From DASSQJ01 sp963773655 (GTDB taxonomy: Bacteria; Actinomycetota; Actinomycetes; Actinomycetales; Dermatophilaceae): a DNA stretch of 64,000 nt. The number at the start of each line of letters is the position of its first letter. The first letter of the stretch is position 1. Location of the stretch: positions 496,001 to 560,000 of the forward strand of contig CAVZBX010000005.1 in assembly GCA_963773655.1 (NCBI GenBank), written 5' to 3'. The notes under the pieces were generated by a model. That model was not told the DNA's origin and searched no databases. It saw nothing but the letters and a program-made list of their open reading frames with translations. Shown piece by piece: positions 7,258-16,865 of the stretch. Made by a program: the position numbers and the translations under genes.

Positions 7258-10200
7258 GCTCGTCCTCGTCGGGGAGCTCGGGCCAGAGGGTCTCGCCGGT
7301 GGCGGCGTGGAAGAACGCCGCCCGGACGCGCTCGGGGTCCACCCCCCGCACCCGTGCCCAGGCCAGCCGGTAGGCCGCCAGCTGCAGCGCCCGCGCCTCG
7401 GCGCGGGGCCCGGTGGCGGGCCGTCCGGTCTTCCAGTCGACGACCGTCCACACCGGTGCGCCGTCGTCGCCCCGGTCCTCGAAGACGGCGTCGATGCGCC
7501 CGCGCACCGCGATGCCGTCGACCACCGTCTCGACGCTGGTCTCGACCTCCAGCGGCGTGCGCCCGGCCCACTCGGACGCGGTGAACGCGGCCCGCAGCGT
7601 GTCGAGGTCGGCGTCGGCCGCGTCGTCGTCGGCCGATCCCGGCAGCTCGTCGACGTCGACGATCGCGGCGCGGGCGTAGTGCTCCTCGACCCAGGCGTGG
7701 AAGGCCGTACCACGCCTGGCCGCCGGAGCCGGTGGCGAGGGCATCGGGCGGCGCAGCGCGGAGGCGAAGGCCGCGGGATCCTCGGCGAGGGCGACGAGGG
7801 ACGAGGTGGACAGGTGCCGCGGCAGCTCGACCTCGGTGTCGGCTCCCCGCCGGCGGGTGTCTCGCTCGGTGAGCAGCAGCCGCGCCTCGGCGTCCCAGGT
7901 GGACGCCCCGGCGTCCGCGGCCCCGGCGCGCCGGGCGCGGGCGGCGGCGAGCACCTCACCCGCCGGGCCGGCGAGCCGGGCCACCCGCTCCGGCCGCGGC
8001 GGCTCGGGCCAGGGGACCGACACCGGCTCGGCGGTGCGGGGGTTCTGCGGCTTGGGGTCGTCGGTGGGGGGCAGCGGCGCCCACGGGCCCGGGTGGGGGG
8101 CCGCCACCTCGCGCACCTCGGTGAGGAAGCGCGAGGTGATCCGGGGCGTCGTCTGCTCGCCCCACACGTGGGCGGTGAGCAGGAGCGCGCGACGGGCGCG
8201 GGTGACGGCCACGTAGGCGAGCCGTCGCTCCTCGAGGATGCCGTGGGCGGCCGTGTCCCGGAGGAAGGCGTCGTGCGCGTCGGCGAGGTCGTCCCAGTCG
8301 GCGAGCTGTCGCCAGGGCAGGTGGGGCAGGCCGTCGACGTCGCCGCGCAGGTCGAAGGGGAGCGAGTCCAGGCCGACGAGCCAGCCGCGGTGGCGGGGCT
8401 CGCCGTGCGCCCATGTGCCGTCCTCGTCGAGGCGGGTCTGGCCGGAGTGGGCCGGGAAGGCGGCCTCCACGAGCCCCGGCACCGCCACGAGGTCCCACTC
8501 CAGGCCCTTGGCGGCGTGCACGGTCATCACCTGGACGGCGTCGGGGCGGGCCTCGAGCCAGCCGAGGTCGAGGCCGCGCTCCTCGGCGACCGCGGCGTCG
8601 AGCCAGGCGAGGAAGCCGCCCAGGGAGTCGCGGTCGGCGCTGGCCGAGAAGGAGGCCGCGACCTCGGCGAAGGCGTCGAGGTGGGCCCGGGCCGCGCCCG
8701 GGCTCCACTCCGGGCGGGCGAGCACCTCGACGTCGAGCCCGAGGGCGGCCTCGGCCTCGGCCGCCAGCTCGGCCAGCCCGAGGCCGCCGAGGCTGCGCAG
8801 CCGGCGGACCGCCGCCCCCAGCCCGGCGAGCCGCTCCAGCGCCACGGGCGACAGCCGCTGGCCCTGCTCGCCGACCCAGTCGACCCCCGGCAGGTCGTCG
8901 AGGGCCTCCACGATGCTGGCCCGCTCGCTCGCGTCGGGGGCGAGGTCGGCGCGGCGCTCCTCGCCCGGTGGCCGGGCCGCCCGCTGACGCTCGCGGGCCC
9001 ACTCCCCCAGCCCGTCGAGGTCGGCGGCGCCGAGACGGCAGGACGGGCCGGTGAGCAGCCGCATCAGATGGTCGCCCCGAGTGGGGTCCTGGACCACCCA
9101 GAGCATCGCCACGAGGTCGGCGACCTCCGGGGTGTGGAGCAGCCCACCCAAGCCGACGACCTCGTAGGGGAGGCCACGCTCCTCCAGGGCCTCGACCACC
9201 GGCTGGAACTGCGAGCGCCGCCGGCAGAGCACGGCCGCGGTGGTGCCGTCGCGACCCGCACCCCGGGCGAGCAGCCACTCGGCGACGTGGCTCGCCTCCT
9301 CCTCGAGGGTCGTGAGCCGGGCGGTCTCGACCCGTCCCGGGCCGGCCCCCTGGCGGGCGTGCAACGGCTCCACCGGCACCCGGGCGTGCCGGCGCAACGG
9401 CGTGGCGACGTGGTTGGCCGCGGCCAGCACGGCCTCGTCGTTGCGCCAGCTCGTCGAGAGCTGGACCACGCGTGCGGGCTCGGTGTGGGCGAAGCGGGTG
9501 CGGAACTGGGCCAGCGTGGTGGAGCTGGCCCCCCGCCATCCGTAGATCGACTGGTGGGGGTCACCCACCGCGGTGACCCGCACCGGCTCACCCGCGGCGA
9601 CGAAGAGGTGTCCGAGCAGCTGCAGCTGGGCCTCGGAGGTGTCCTGGAACTCGTCGAGCAGCACCGCCCGGTAGCGGGCCCGCTCGGCCCGGCCGACCTC
9701 GGGCACCTCGGCGGCGACGCGGGCGGCGAGCGCCATCTGGTCGGCGAAGTCCATGGCGTCACGGGAGCGCTTGAGCTCGGCGTACCGGGCGACGAGCGGG
9801 AGGACCGCCCGGCGTTCGCGCAGCGCCGCGACCGACCTGCGGACGTCGGCGGGGTAGGCCCGGCGGCGCGAGGCCCCCTTGGGCACCGCCTCCAGGCGGG
9901 CGATGACCTCGTCGAGGTGGGCGGCGACCGTGGAGACGTCGACGAGGTGCTCGGCCATCTCGGCGGAGAGGTCGACCAGGGCGTTGGTGACCGTCGACTC
10001 GGCCTTGTCGACACCGTCGACGTCGTCGGTCCACGAGGTCACCGCCTCGTGGGCGAACTGCCAGGCGGCGGCCTCGGTGAGCAGCCGGCTCTCCGCCTCG
10101 ACCCCGAGCCGGGCCCCGTGCTCGCGGACGACGCCGGCGGCGTAGGCGTGGTAGGTGGAGACCGTCGGGCCGTCGTCGAGCACGGCGGCACCGTCCTCGG

Positions 10201-10537
10201 CGGGCGGGGTCCAGAGCCCGGCCTGGCGCAGCGCCGCGAGGCGGGCGGCCAGCCGCTCCCCGAGCTCGCCGGCGGCCTTGCGGGTGAAGGTGAGGCCGAG
10301 CACCTCGTCGGGGCGCACCAGCCCGTTGGCCACGAGCCAGACGACCCGGGCGGCCATCGTCTCGGTCTTGCCGGACCCGGCTCCCGCCACGACGAGGAGC
10401 GGGCGGTCCAGGGGCGCCTCGATGACGCGCGCCTGCTCGGCGGTGGGCGCGTACGACTGGCCGAGGGCGCGGGCGAGGCCGACCGCGGACCAGCGCGTGC
10501 CCGGGGCCGGCCGGTCCCTGGTGCTCGTTGCGGTCAC
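7223..10537 (-). CDS. adnB: AdnB subunit of the AdnAB helicase-nuclease
   Basis: The 1104-residue protein is a UvrD-type motor fused to a RecB-family nuclease. It has Walker A AGAGSGKT (51-58), Walker B DEFQDT (295-300), HAAKGLEWD, and the C-terminal nuclease motif VVDWKTG (D1034, K1036) with QLAAY (1052-1056). AdnAB resects double-strand breaks in mycobacteria and relatives lacking RecBCD function. Its GTG start overlaps the adnA TGA in the sequence GTGA, indicating coupled translation. A GGAGGAGG site is upstream. The C-terminal coding sequence overlaps the convergent phosphotransferase gene by 35 bases. Confidence 0.93.
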   Translation of the reverse strand: MTATSTRDRPAPGTRWSAVGLARALGQSYAPTAEQARVIEAPLDRPLLVVAGAGSGKTETMAARVVWLVANGLVRPDEVLGLTFTRKAAGELGERLAARLAALRQAGLWTPPAEDGAAVLDDGPTVSTYHAYAAGVVREHGARLGVEAESRLLTEAAAWQFAHEAVTSWTDDVDGVDKAESTVTNALVDLSAEMAEHLVDVSTVAAHLDEVIARLEAVPKGASRRRAYPADVRRSVAALRERRAVLPLVARYAELKRSRDAMDFADQMALAARVAAEVPEVGRAERARYRAVLLDEFQDTSEAQLQLLGHLFVAAGEPVRVTAVGDPHQSIYGWRGASSTTLAQFRTRFAHTEPARVVQLSTSWRNDEAVLAAANHVATPLRRHARVPVEPLHARQGAGPGRVETARLTTLEEEASHVAEWLLARGAGRDGTTAAVLCRRRSQFQPVVEALEERGLPYEVVGLGGLLHTPEVADLVAMLWVVQDPTRGDHLMRLLTGPSCRLGAADLDGLGEWARERQRAARPPGEERRADLAPDASERASIVEALDDLPGVDWVGEQGQRLSPVALERLAGLGAAVRRLRSLGGLGLAELAAEAEAALGLDVEVLARPEWSPGAARAHLDAFAEVAASFSASADRDSLGGFLAWLDAAVAEERGLDLGWLEARPDAVQVMTVHAAKGLEWDLVAVPGLVEAAFPAHSGQTRLDEDGTWAHGEPRHRGWLVGLDSLPFDLRGDVDGLPHLPWRQLADWDDLADAHDAFLRDTAAHGILEERRLAYVAVTRARRALLLTAHVWGEQTTPRITSRFLTEVREVAAPHPGPWAPLPPTDDPKPQNPRTAEPVSVPWPEPPRPERVARLAGPAGEVLAAARARRAGAADAGASTWDAEARLLLTERDTRRRGADTEVELPRHLSTSSLVALAEDPAAFASALRRPMPSPPAPAARRGTAFHAWVEEHYARAAIVDVDELPGSADDDAADADLDTLRAAFTASEWAGRTPLEVETSVETVVDGIAVRGRIDAVFEDRGDDGAPVWTVVDWKTGRPATGPRAEARALQLAAYRLAWARVRGVDPERVRAAFFHAATGETLWPELPDEDELSRVLAAARPR

Positions 10538-13500
10538 AGCCGACGCCCCTCCTCCCGGGCCGGGCAGGATGCCTGGAGCCGGCAGGCGCCGCACCAGTCC
10601 CCGGGCGTGGCGGTGAAGGTGGCCCCGCCCATGCCCTCGGCGGTCGTGGCGAGCAGGTCGGCCGCCCACTGCGGCTCGGGGTCGTCCGCGAGGGGGTCCT
10701 GCGACTGCAGCGTCGTCGACTTGTTCGCGGCCCTGCCCAGCTGGAGCAGGGCCGCACCGCCGGACTCGTGGCCGTGCTCGGCCAGCGCCCCGGCGCCGAC
10801 GGCGAGCTGGTAGGCGCCGAGCTGGCCGTGTCGGCGCACCTCGTCGGCGCTGGGCTTGCGGGACCCGGTCTTGAGGTCGACGACGCGCACCCGACCGTCG
10901 GGGGCCACCTCGACCCGGTCGACCCGCCCGGTGACCAGCGCCCGGCCGAGCGCGACCCGCATCGACGCCTCGGACGCCGCGCGCCGCCATCCCGCGTCCT
11001 GCGCCTCGCGCACGTACGTGGCCAGGCGGGCGGTCATCTCGGTGGCCCGGGCGAGGTCGCGACGGGAGAGCCACCCCGGCGGACGGCCCAGGCGGCCCCA
11101 CCGTGCCTCGAGCTCGGCGGCGTAGGCGGCGGCGTCGGTGTCGCCGAGGTCGTGGGCGACCTCGTGGACCAGGGTGCCGAGGTCCGCCGCGCCGACGGAC
11201 GGCCCCTCGCCGCCCGCGGCGCGCAGGGCCCACTGCAGCCCGCACCGGGCGAACCGGTCGACGGCCGAGGGCGACACCTCGACGGGACGGTCGGGGACGC
11301 GCCTCGGGCGGTCGTCGGTGGTGCCCCGCAGCGCCCACCACTGGGCGGGGTCGCGCGCCGGGCACCGCCTCGGCGGCGAGGCGGGCCAGGGCGGAGACGG
11401 CGGCGGCGCGGCTGTGGGGGTCCGGGCCGGCGACCTCGCGGCGCAGCTCGGCGACCAGCCCCGGGAGGCTGAGCGGCCGGGGGACGTCGGTGAAGGGCCG
11501 GGGCTCCGAGCGCGGGTCGACGACGTCGAGGTACGCCGAGGGCTGCTCGTCCTCGCTCCGGACGGCGGTGACGACGAGCCAGCGGCGGGCCCGGGTGACG
11601 GCGACGTGGAACAGTCGGGTCTCGTCGTGGCGCACGGCGGCCCGGGCCGAGCGGACATCGCCGGCACGGCCGGTGACGACGTCGACGAGGGCCGACGAGC
11701 CGAGGAGCGAGCCGCGCAGCCGCAGGTCGGGCCACGCCCCCTCCTGGACGCCGGCGACGACGACGAGGTCCCACTCGCGCCCGGCGGACGCCGCGGGCGT
11801 GAGGAGCACGACCGCGTCCCCCTCGGGAGCGCGCGCCACGAGGCTGTCGCCGGCCACGTCCTGGGAGAGGAGGTGGTCGAGGAACTCGGCCGGTGCGGCG
11901 GCGGGCAGCCGCTCGGCGAAGCGCTCGGCGGCGCCGAACAGCGCGAGCACGGCGTCGAGGTCGCGGTCGGCCCGGCGGCCGCCCGCCCCGCCGGCGAGGG
12001 CCGCCTCGCGCCAGGGCTCGGCGAGGCCGCTCGCCCGCCACATCGCCCAGAGCACGGACTCCACGCCGTCACCTGCTCGCAGCGCCCCCACCGCGGCCGC
12101 GAGCACCCGCCCCGCCCGGCGCGCCGGGCGGGCCTCGGGACCCACGTGGTCGAGCGCCGCGGGGGCGAGCACCGCCTCGGCGAGCAGGTGGTCGCCGGGG
12201 CGTCCGCCGCCGGAGTCGAGCTCGACGCGCCGCAGGGCGCGCCGCAGCCGCCGGAGCGTCACGGCGTCCGCGCCCCCGACCGGCGAGGTGAGGACGTCGA
12301 CGACCGCCTCGGGGTCGAGCGACCCGGCGCCGGCCGCGACGTCGAGGGCGGCGCGCAGCAGGCTGAGGAAGGGCCGCACCGCCGGCTCGTCGCGCACGGG
12401 CAGGTCGGCGGCGGCCGTGGCGACCGGGACGCCGGAGTGGAGCAGGACGCGGCGCAGGGTGGCGGTGCGCGCCCCGCCGCGGACGACCACCGCCATCGAG
12501 GACCACGGCACGCCGTCCCGGAGATGCGCACGGCGCAGCACCTGGGCCACCCACGCGGCCTCCTGGGACGCGGTGCGCAGGAGGTGGACGTCGACCTCTC
12601 CACCCTCGCGCACCGGGGCGACGCGCCGGTGGGCGACGGCGCCGAGCACGCCGACGTGTGCCGTGACCCGGTCGGCGGCGTCCTGGACGGCCGCGGGGCA
12701 GCGGTGGCCCCGCCCGAGCACGAGGGTGGGGGCGTCGGGCCAGGCGTCGAGGAAGAGCCGGGGATCGGCTCCGCGGAAGGTCTGGGTGGCGGCGTCGGGA
12801 TCGCCGAGGAGCACCAGGTCGACGGCGCCCGGGCCCACCACGGTGCGCACCAGCCGGAGCCCGGCGGGCGTCAGGTCCTGGGCGTCGTCGACGACGACGA
12901 GGCGAAGCCGGGACCGCAGCCGGTCGAGGGCGTCCGGGTCGTCCTCGAGGTGGTCGGCGGCGGCGCCGAGCACCCAGGCGGGGTCGAAGGCCCCGGGCGC
13001 AGACAGCGCCGTGACCTCGTCGTACTCGCGCAGCACCGCGGCCGCCGCCACCCACTCGGGCCGCTGGTGGGCGCCGCCGAGCCCGGCCAGGTCGCCGGGC
13101 TCGAGCCCCAGCTCGACGGCCCGCATCAGCAGGTCACGAAGCTCGCCGCGGAAGGTTCGGGTGGTGAGGGCTGCGGCCATCGTGGCGGGCCAGGGCGGGG
13201 CCGGGGTGTCACCCGCCGCGTGCCCGGCGAGCAGCTCGGTGAGGACGACGTCCTGCTCGGGCCCGCTGAGGAGCCGCGGCGGGGGGTCGCCGGCGAGCGC
13301 AGCCGCCTCGCGCAGGATGCCGAAGCCGAGCGACTGGTGGGTGCGGGCCATCGGGCTCGTCGTGGTGCCGCCCACGCGGGTCGTCAGGGCGTCGCGGAGC
13401 CGGGCCGCGGCGACCCGGGTGGGCGCGAGGAGGAGGCACTGGTCGGCGGGCAGGCCCGCGCGGCGGACCCGGTCGGCGACCACCTCGACGGCGGTGGTGG

Positions 13501-13627
13501 AGCGCCCCGTACCGGGGGCCCCGAGGACGCGCAGGACCGGGCCCCGGTGCTCGACGACGGCGCGCTGCGTGTCGTCGAGCTCGACGGCGCCCGCGGAGGC
13601 GGTGGCGGGTCGGGTGAGGACGAGCAT
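10534..13627 (-). CDS. adnA: AdnA subunit of the AdnAB helicase-nuclease, one frameshift in this sequence
   Basis: The N-terminal frame (13627 to about 11360) encodes a UvrD-like motor. Its P-loop reads GAPGTGRST (36-44), with Arg in place of the invariant Lys, so this motor may be catalytically weak. The Walker B region reads VVDDAQDL. The C-terminal frame encodes the nuclease, with VVDLKTG, a QLGAY motif and four Fe-S-type cysteines (FARCGLQW, then WCGAC and SC near the end). The two frames join near 11350-11362, where one extra base interrupts ALARLAAEAVPG and RDPAQWW. Removing one base restores an ORF of about 1030 codons with no other lesion, so I favour a sequence error. The start lacks a clear ribosome-binding site, and GTG at 13630 is an alternative. 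Confidence 0.88.
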
Positions 13628-13661
13628 CACGGCGATTCCACCACGACGGTCCGACAGCGGC

Positions 13662-14087
13662 TCAGAGGAGGGCGAGCGTGTGGGGGTCCTCCTCACCGCC
13701 GAAGTACCTCTCGAGCACCTGCCGGAACACGGCGGCGTCGGGCCCGTCGGCGGCGTGCGCGAAGAGCGTCATCGACGAGCGGAGCTTCACCGCGTCGACG
13801 ACGCCCATCACCGCCACCGGGTCGGACCCGCCGAGGTCCAGCAGCGCCTCGGCGCACTCCCGCAGCCGTGGACCGAGGACCGGGTGGGCGAGGTAGGCCC
13901 GGGCCTCGCCGACCCCGCGGACGCCGTACCGCTGCGATGTCGGGCTCCTGCCCAGGCCCGCGGCCTGCGGGAACACCCACCACATCCAATGGGACGTCTT
14001 GTGCCCGGCCCGGAGCTCGCGCAGGGCGGACCGGTAGGACTCGCCGGAGTCCTGGGCGGCGACGAACCGCGAGACGTCGTGCTCCAT
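13662..14087 (-). CDS. DUF1810-family protein
   Basis: The 141-residue protein has the DUF1810 signature: an N-terminal RFVAAQD segment, a long-range KTSHWMWWVFPQ motif at about residues 50-61, and SQRYGV followed by a conserved YLAHPVLGPRL helix. The structure of the family is helical and its function is unknown. The start ATG has a clear GAGGAGGG site. It lies 12 bases downstream of moeZ and upstream of adnA on the same strand, so it probably shares the moeZ transcript. Family assignment is confident, but no biochemical role can be given. Confidence 0.87.
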   Translation of the reverse strand: MEHDVSRFVAAQDSGESYRSALRELRAGHKTSHWMWWVFPQAAGLGRSPTSQRYGVRGVGEARAYLAHPVLGPRLRECAEALLDLGGSDPVAVMGVVDAVKLRSSMTLFAHAADGPDAAVFRQVLERYFGGEEDPHTLALL

Positions 14088-14099
14088 CGGGTTCCCTCC

Positions 14100-15278
14100 T
14101 CAGTAGGTCGGCACGGTGGGGTCGACGTCGCGCGACCACGCGAGCACCCCGCCCTCGACGTCGACCGCGTCGATGCCGCGCTGCCGCAGCAGGTCCACGG
14201 CCTCCGCGGACCTGCTACCCACCTTGCAGTACACGTAGACCCGTCCGTCCGCACCCGGGACGGTGTCACCCGCCCGCACGCGCCCGACCGGCAGGTGCTC
14301 GGCGCCCGGGATCGAGGCCACCTCCAGCTCACCCGGCTCGCGGACGTCGAGCAGGACGAACGACGCCGAGCCCGACTCGCGCCGGGACAGCAACGAGGCC
14401 AGCTCCCCCACCGACACCGTCGGCCGCTCCCCGCCCCCCGGAGCCTGGTCCCCGGCGTCGGGGACGCTCGACCAGCCGAGCGCACGGGTGGGGTCCGCGC
14501 CCGTGCCACACACGCGACAACCGGGGTCGGCACGCACCGGGACGGTGTCCCAGGCCTGCCGCAGCGCGTCGTGGACCAGCAGGCGACCGACGAGCGGCTC
14601 CCCCGAGCCGGTGACGAGCTTGACGGCCTCGGTGGCCATCACCGCGCCGACGCTGGCGCACACCGCGCCCAGCACGCCTCCGACCGCGCACGACGGCACG
14701 GCGTCCGGCGGCGGCTGCACGGGGAAGACGCAGGCGTAGCAGGGACCCTCACCCGCCCACCAGACCGAGACCTGGCCGTCGAAGCGGTACACCGAGCCCC
14801 AGACGTGCGGGATGCCGAGCCGGGCGCAGGCGTCGCCGACGAGGTAGCGGGTGGGGAAGTTGTCGGCGCCGTCGAGCACGAGGTCGTAGTCGGCGAGCAC
14901 GTCCATCGCGTTCACCACGTCGAGCCGGACGCGGTGCCGGACCACGGTGGTCGCCGGGCTCACCGCCGCCACCGCGTCGGCGGCGGAGTCGACCTTCGCC
15001 CGGCCCACGTCGTCGACGCCGTGGACCACCTGACGCTGGAGGTTCGTCGTGTCGACCACGTCGTCGTCGACGACGCCGAGTGTCCCCACGCCCGCTGCCG
15101 CGAGGTAGAGCAGGGCCGGCGAGCCGAGGCCGCCCGCCCCGACGACGAGCACCCGCGACGCCCGCAACCGCCGCTGACCGTCCGCTCCGAGCCCCGGGAG
15201 GATGAGGTGGCGGGCGTAGCGGGTGCGCTCCTCGGGGGACAGCTCGGGCCCGGGCGGGACGAGCGGGGGTCGCGCCAT
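14100..15278 (-). CDS. moeZ: MoeZ/MoeB-type adenylyltransferase-sulfurtransferase
   Basis: The 392-residue protein is an E1-like ThiF/MoeB domain with a C-terminal rhodanese domain. Visible features are the nucleotide-binding GAGGLGS (47-53), the zinc cysteine pairs CYAC and CRVC, the catalytic-type SCAVGGVLG segment, and the rhodanese active-site loop CKVGSRS (C351). MoeZ activates small sulfur-carrier proteins (MoaD, CysO, ThiS-like) by adenylation and sulfur transfer, serving molybdopterin, cysteine and thiamine synthesis. The length equals what I recall for mycobacterial MoeZ. The ATG is preceded by TACGTT at six bases. It is divergent from a TetR gene. Confidence 0.93.
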   Translation of the reverse strand: MARPPLVPPGPELSPEERTRYARHLILPGLGADGQRRLRASRVLVVGAGGLGSPALLYLAAAGVGTLGVVDDDVVDTTNLQRQVVHGVDDVGRAKVDSAADAVAAVSPATTVVRHRVRLDVVNAMDVLADYDLVLDGADNFPTRYLVGDACARLGIPHVWGSVYRFDGQVSVWWAGEGPCYACVFPVQPPPDAVPSCAVGGVLGAVCASVGAVMATEAVKLVTGSGEPLVGRLLVHDALRQAWDTVPVRADPGCRVCGTGADPTRALGWSSVPDAGDQAPGGGERPTVSVGELASLLSRRESGSASFVLLDVREPGELEVASIPGAEHLPVGRVRAGDTVPGADGRVYVYCKVGSRSAEAVDLLRQRGIDAVDVEGGVLAWSRDVDPTVPTY

Positions 15279-15284
15279 GCGGGG

Positions 15285-15290
15285 AACGTA
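15285..15290 (-). promoter_or_regulatory. Predicted -10 box of moeZ (leaderless)
   Basis: TACGTT on the minus strand ends six bases before the moeZ ATG. Confidence 0.5.
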
Positions 15291-15333
15291 ACACCGCGCA
15301 CGCATGGTCCACCGCCCGAGCGCCCTCCGTCCG

Positions 15334-15339
15334 TAGGAT
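15334..15339 (+). promoter_or_regulatory. Predicted -10 box of the TetR gene
   Basis: TAGGAT lies 33 bases upstream of the GTG. Unlike its neighbours this gene would have a short leader, which contains GGAGGAG and AGAGGA ribosome-binding candidates. Confidence 0.4.
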
Positions 15340-15372
15340 GACGGGTCAACCGCACGGAGGAGCCCAGAGGAC

Positions 15373-15993
15373 GTGACGAGCACCACCCCCACCCGCAACG
15401 CCCGGATGCCGCGCAGCGAGCGCCGGGCGCAGCTGCTCGACGCCGCCCAGGCCGTGTTCGTCCAGCACGGCTACCACGCGGCGGCCATGGACGAGATCGC
15501 CGACCGCGCCGGGGTCTCCAAGCCGGTGCTCTACCAGCACTTCCCGGGCAAGCTCGACCTCTACCTCGCCCTGCTCGACACGAACTGCGTCACCCTCGAG
15601 GCGCTGGTCCGCGAGGCGCTCGAGACCGGCGAGGGCGACAACGAGGTCCGGGTGCGCGCGACGATCGCCGCGTACTTCGACTTCGTCACGCGCGAGGACG
15701 CCGCCTTCCGGATGGTGTTCGAGTCCGACCTCACCAGCGAGCCGCAGGTGCGCTCGCGCCTGGACTCGCTCGAGATGGCCTGCGCCGAGGCGATCGCCGA
15801 GGTCATCGCCGAGGACACCGGCGTCGACGACGAGCGGGCGCTGCTCCTGGGCTCGGCGCTGGCCGGGATGGCCCAGGTGGCCGCCCGGCACTGGCTGGCC
15901 CAGGACGGCGACGTCATGGAGGGTGAGGCGTCGGGGCTGATCACCGCCCTCGCGTGGCGCGGTCTCGGCTCCTTCCCCAAGGTCGACGGCTGA
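15373..15993 (+). CDS. TetR/AcrR-family transcriptional regulator
   Basis: The 206-residue protein has a classic TetR N-terminal helix-turn-helix (residues about 20-65, with RAQLLDAAQAVF, DEIADRAGVSKPVLYQHF and GKLDLYLALL) and a helical ligand domain. It matches the Rv3208 position between moeZ and the DUF3107 gene. The start GTG is supported by purine-rich sequence just upstream. The ligand and targets are not evident. An association with fatty-acid metabolism or stress is only inferred from relatives. Confidence 0.9.
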   Translation: MTSTTPTRNARMPRSERRAQLLDAAQAVFVQHGYHAAAMDEIADRAGVSKPVLYQHFPGKLDLYLALLDTNCVTLEALVREALETGEGDNEVRVRATIAAYFDFVTREDAAFRMVFESDLTSEPQVRSRLDSLEMACAEAIAEVIAEDTGVDDERALLLGSALAGMAQVAARHWLAQDGDVMEGEASGLITALAWRGLGSFPKVDG

Positions 15994-16045
15994 GCCGACG
16001 GCGAACACCGGCCGGGGCCGGGAACGCCGCGCCGGCGCCGGCGGT

Positions 16046-16051
16046 TAGCCT
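16046..16051 (+). promoter_or_regulatory. Predicted -10 box of the DUF3107 gene
   Basis: TAGCCT lies 64 bases upstream of the GTG, giving a leader of about 57 bases. Confidence 0.35.
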
Positions 16052-16114
16052 GAGCGCGAGAACCCACCCGTGGCGGGCCCGCATGCCCGCGCCCCCGACG
16101 AAAGGTCGTGCCCC

Positions 16115-16339
16115 GTGGAGGTCACCATCGGCGTCCAGAACGTCGCCCGCGAGCTGTCGGTCGAGACCGACGCCTCCGCCGAGGAGGTCAGCGCGGCGGT
16201 CGAGGCCGCGATGACCGACGGCGGCCTGCTCCGGCTCGTCGACACCAAGGGCCGCACCGTGCTCGTCCCCGGCCGGGCCGTCGGCTGGATCCAGGTCGGC
16301 GAGAGCGAGAAGGGCAAGGTCGGCTTCGGCGCGGTCTGA
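16115..16339 (+). CDS. DUF3107-family small protein
   Basis: The 74-residue protein begins VEVTIGVQNVARELSVE and ends VGWIQVGESEKGKVGFGAV, the typical sequence of actinobacterial DUF3107. It corresponds to the small protein Rv3208A (TB9.4) that follows the TetR gene in mycobacteria. The family has an alternating beta-alpha-beta pattern; its function is not known. The GTG start at 16115 is chosen because relatives begin with this VEVxIGVQ sequence. An upstream in-frame start at 16070 would add 15 residues without support. Confidence 0.88.
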   Translation: MEVTIGVQNVARELSVETDASAEEVSAAVEAAMTDGGLLRLVDTKGRTVLVPGRAVGWIQVGESEKGKVGFGAV

Positions 16340-16423
16340 AGCCCCGCTGGCGCGGTCGCGCCACGCTGACCGGCGGTGCCGAAAGGGCCTGCAGGCATCG
16401 GCCCGCAGCGGCCACCGCTGCGC

Positions 16424-16429
16424 TAGGTT
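16424..16429 (+). promoter_or_regulatory. Possible -10 box upstream of the small membrane protein
   Basis: TAGGTT lies about 100 bases before the GTG in the 192-base gap. No convincing -35 is seen. Confidence 0.3.
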
Positions 16430-16531
16430 CGTCGCGCCGCCCCCACCGGGGCGCCCTCGCGGGGCCTCCGTCCCGCGACGGAACGCTGCACCGACGGACC
16501 CCCGACCACCGGGGTCCGGAAGGAGTCACCT

Positions 16532-16792
16532 GTGTCCATCATCGGGTCCATCATCGCCGGCATCATCGTCGGCATCCTCGCCCGCCTCGTCCTGCCGGGC
16601 AAGCAGAACATCAGCGTCATCATCACCATCATCCTCGGCATCCTCGGTGCCCTCATCGGATGGTGGCTGGCCGGCCTGCTGGGCGTCCAGGAGACCGGCG
16701 GCGTCGACTGGATCAGGTGGCTGATCTCGGTCATCGTCGCGGCCGTCCTCATCGTCATCTACGGCTCGATCACGGGCAAGAAGCAGGTCTGA
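16532..16792 (+). CDS. GlsB/YeaQ/YmgE-family stress membrane protein
   Basis: The 86-residue protein is almost wholly hydrophobic, with three transmembrane segments (about 2-22, 27-49 and 60-80). It has the transglycosylase-associated-protein family pattern: Gly-rich first helix, LVLPGKQ loop and ILGxLGAxIGWWLA. Members are induced by general stress in several bacteria, but the molecular role is unsettled. The GTG start has an excellent GGAAGGAG site. A very strong hairpin follows the stop, so transcription probably ends there. Confidence 0.88.
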   Translation: MSIIGSIIAGIIVGILARLVLPGKQNISVIITIILGILGALIGWWLAGLLGVQETGGVDWIRWLISVIVAAVLIVIYGSITGKKQV

Positions 16793-16807
16793 CCGACCCA
16801 CTGGGCA

Positions 16808-16848
16808 CACGACGCGGCCCCCGCCACCTCGGCGGGGGCCGCGTCGTG
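16808..16848. terminator. Bidirectional terminator hairpin between convergent genes
   Basis: Arms 16808-16825 and 16831-16848 form a perfect 18-bp stem around a five-base loop, centred between the ends of the membrane-protein gene and the convergent ferritin-like gene. Confidence 0.75.
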
Positions 16849-16865
16849 CGTCCGGCCGCGGGTCG

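Noticed and set aside
7223..13696. An uninterrupted minus-strand frame that looks like one AdnA-AdnB fusion protein of more than 2100 residues.
   Set aside because: After about 11360 the frame no longer encodes AdnA-like sequence until the AdnB start. The real AdnA C-terminus is in another frame and ends with a GTGA overlap to adnB. The fusion is produced by the frameshift and high GC.
7136..15341. Very long plus-strand open frames opposite adnB, adnA and moeZ.
   Set aside because: They are antisense shadows typical of high-GC genes, with Arg/Gly/Pro-rich translations and no domain.
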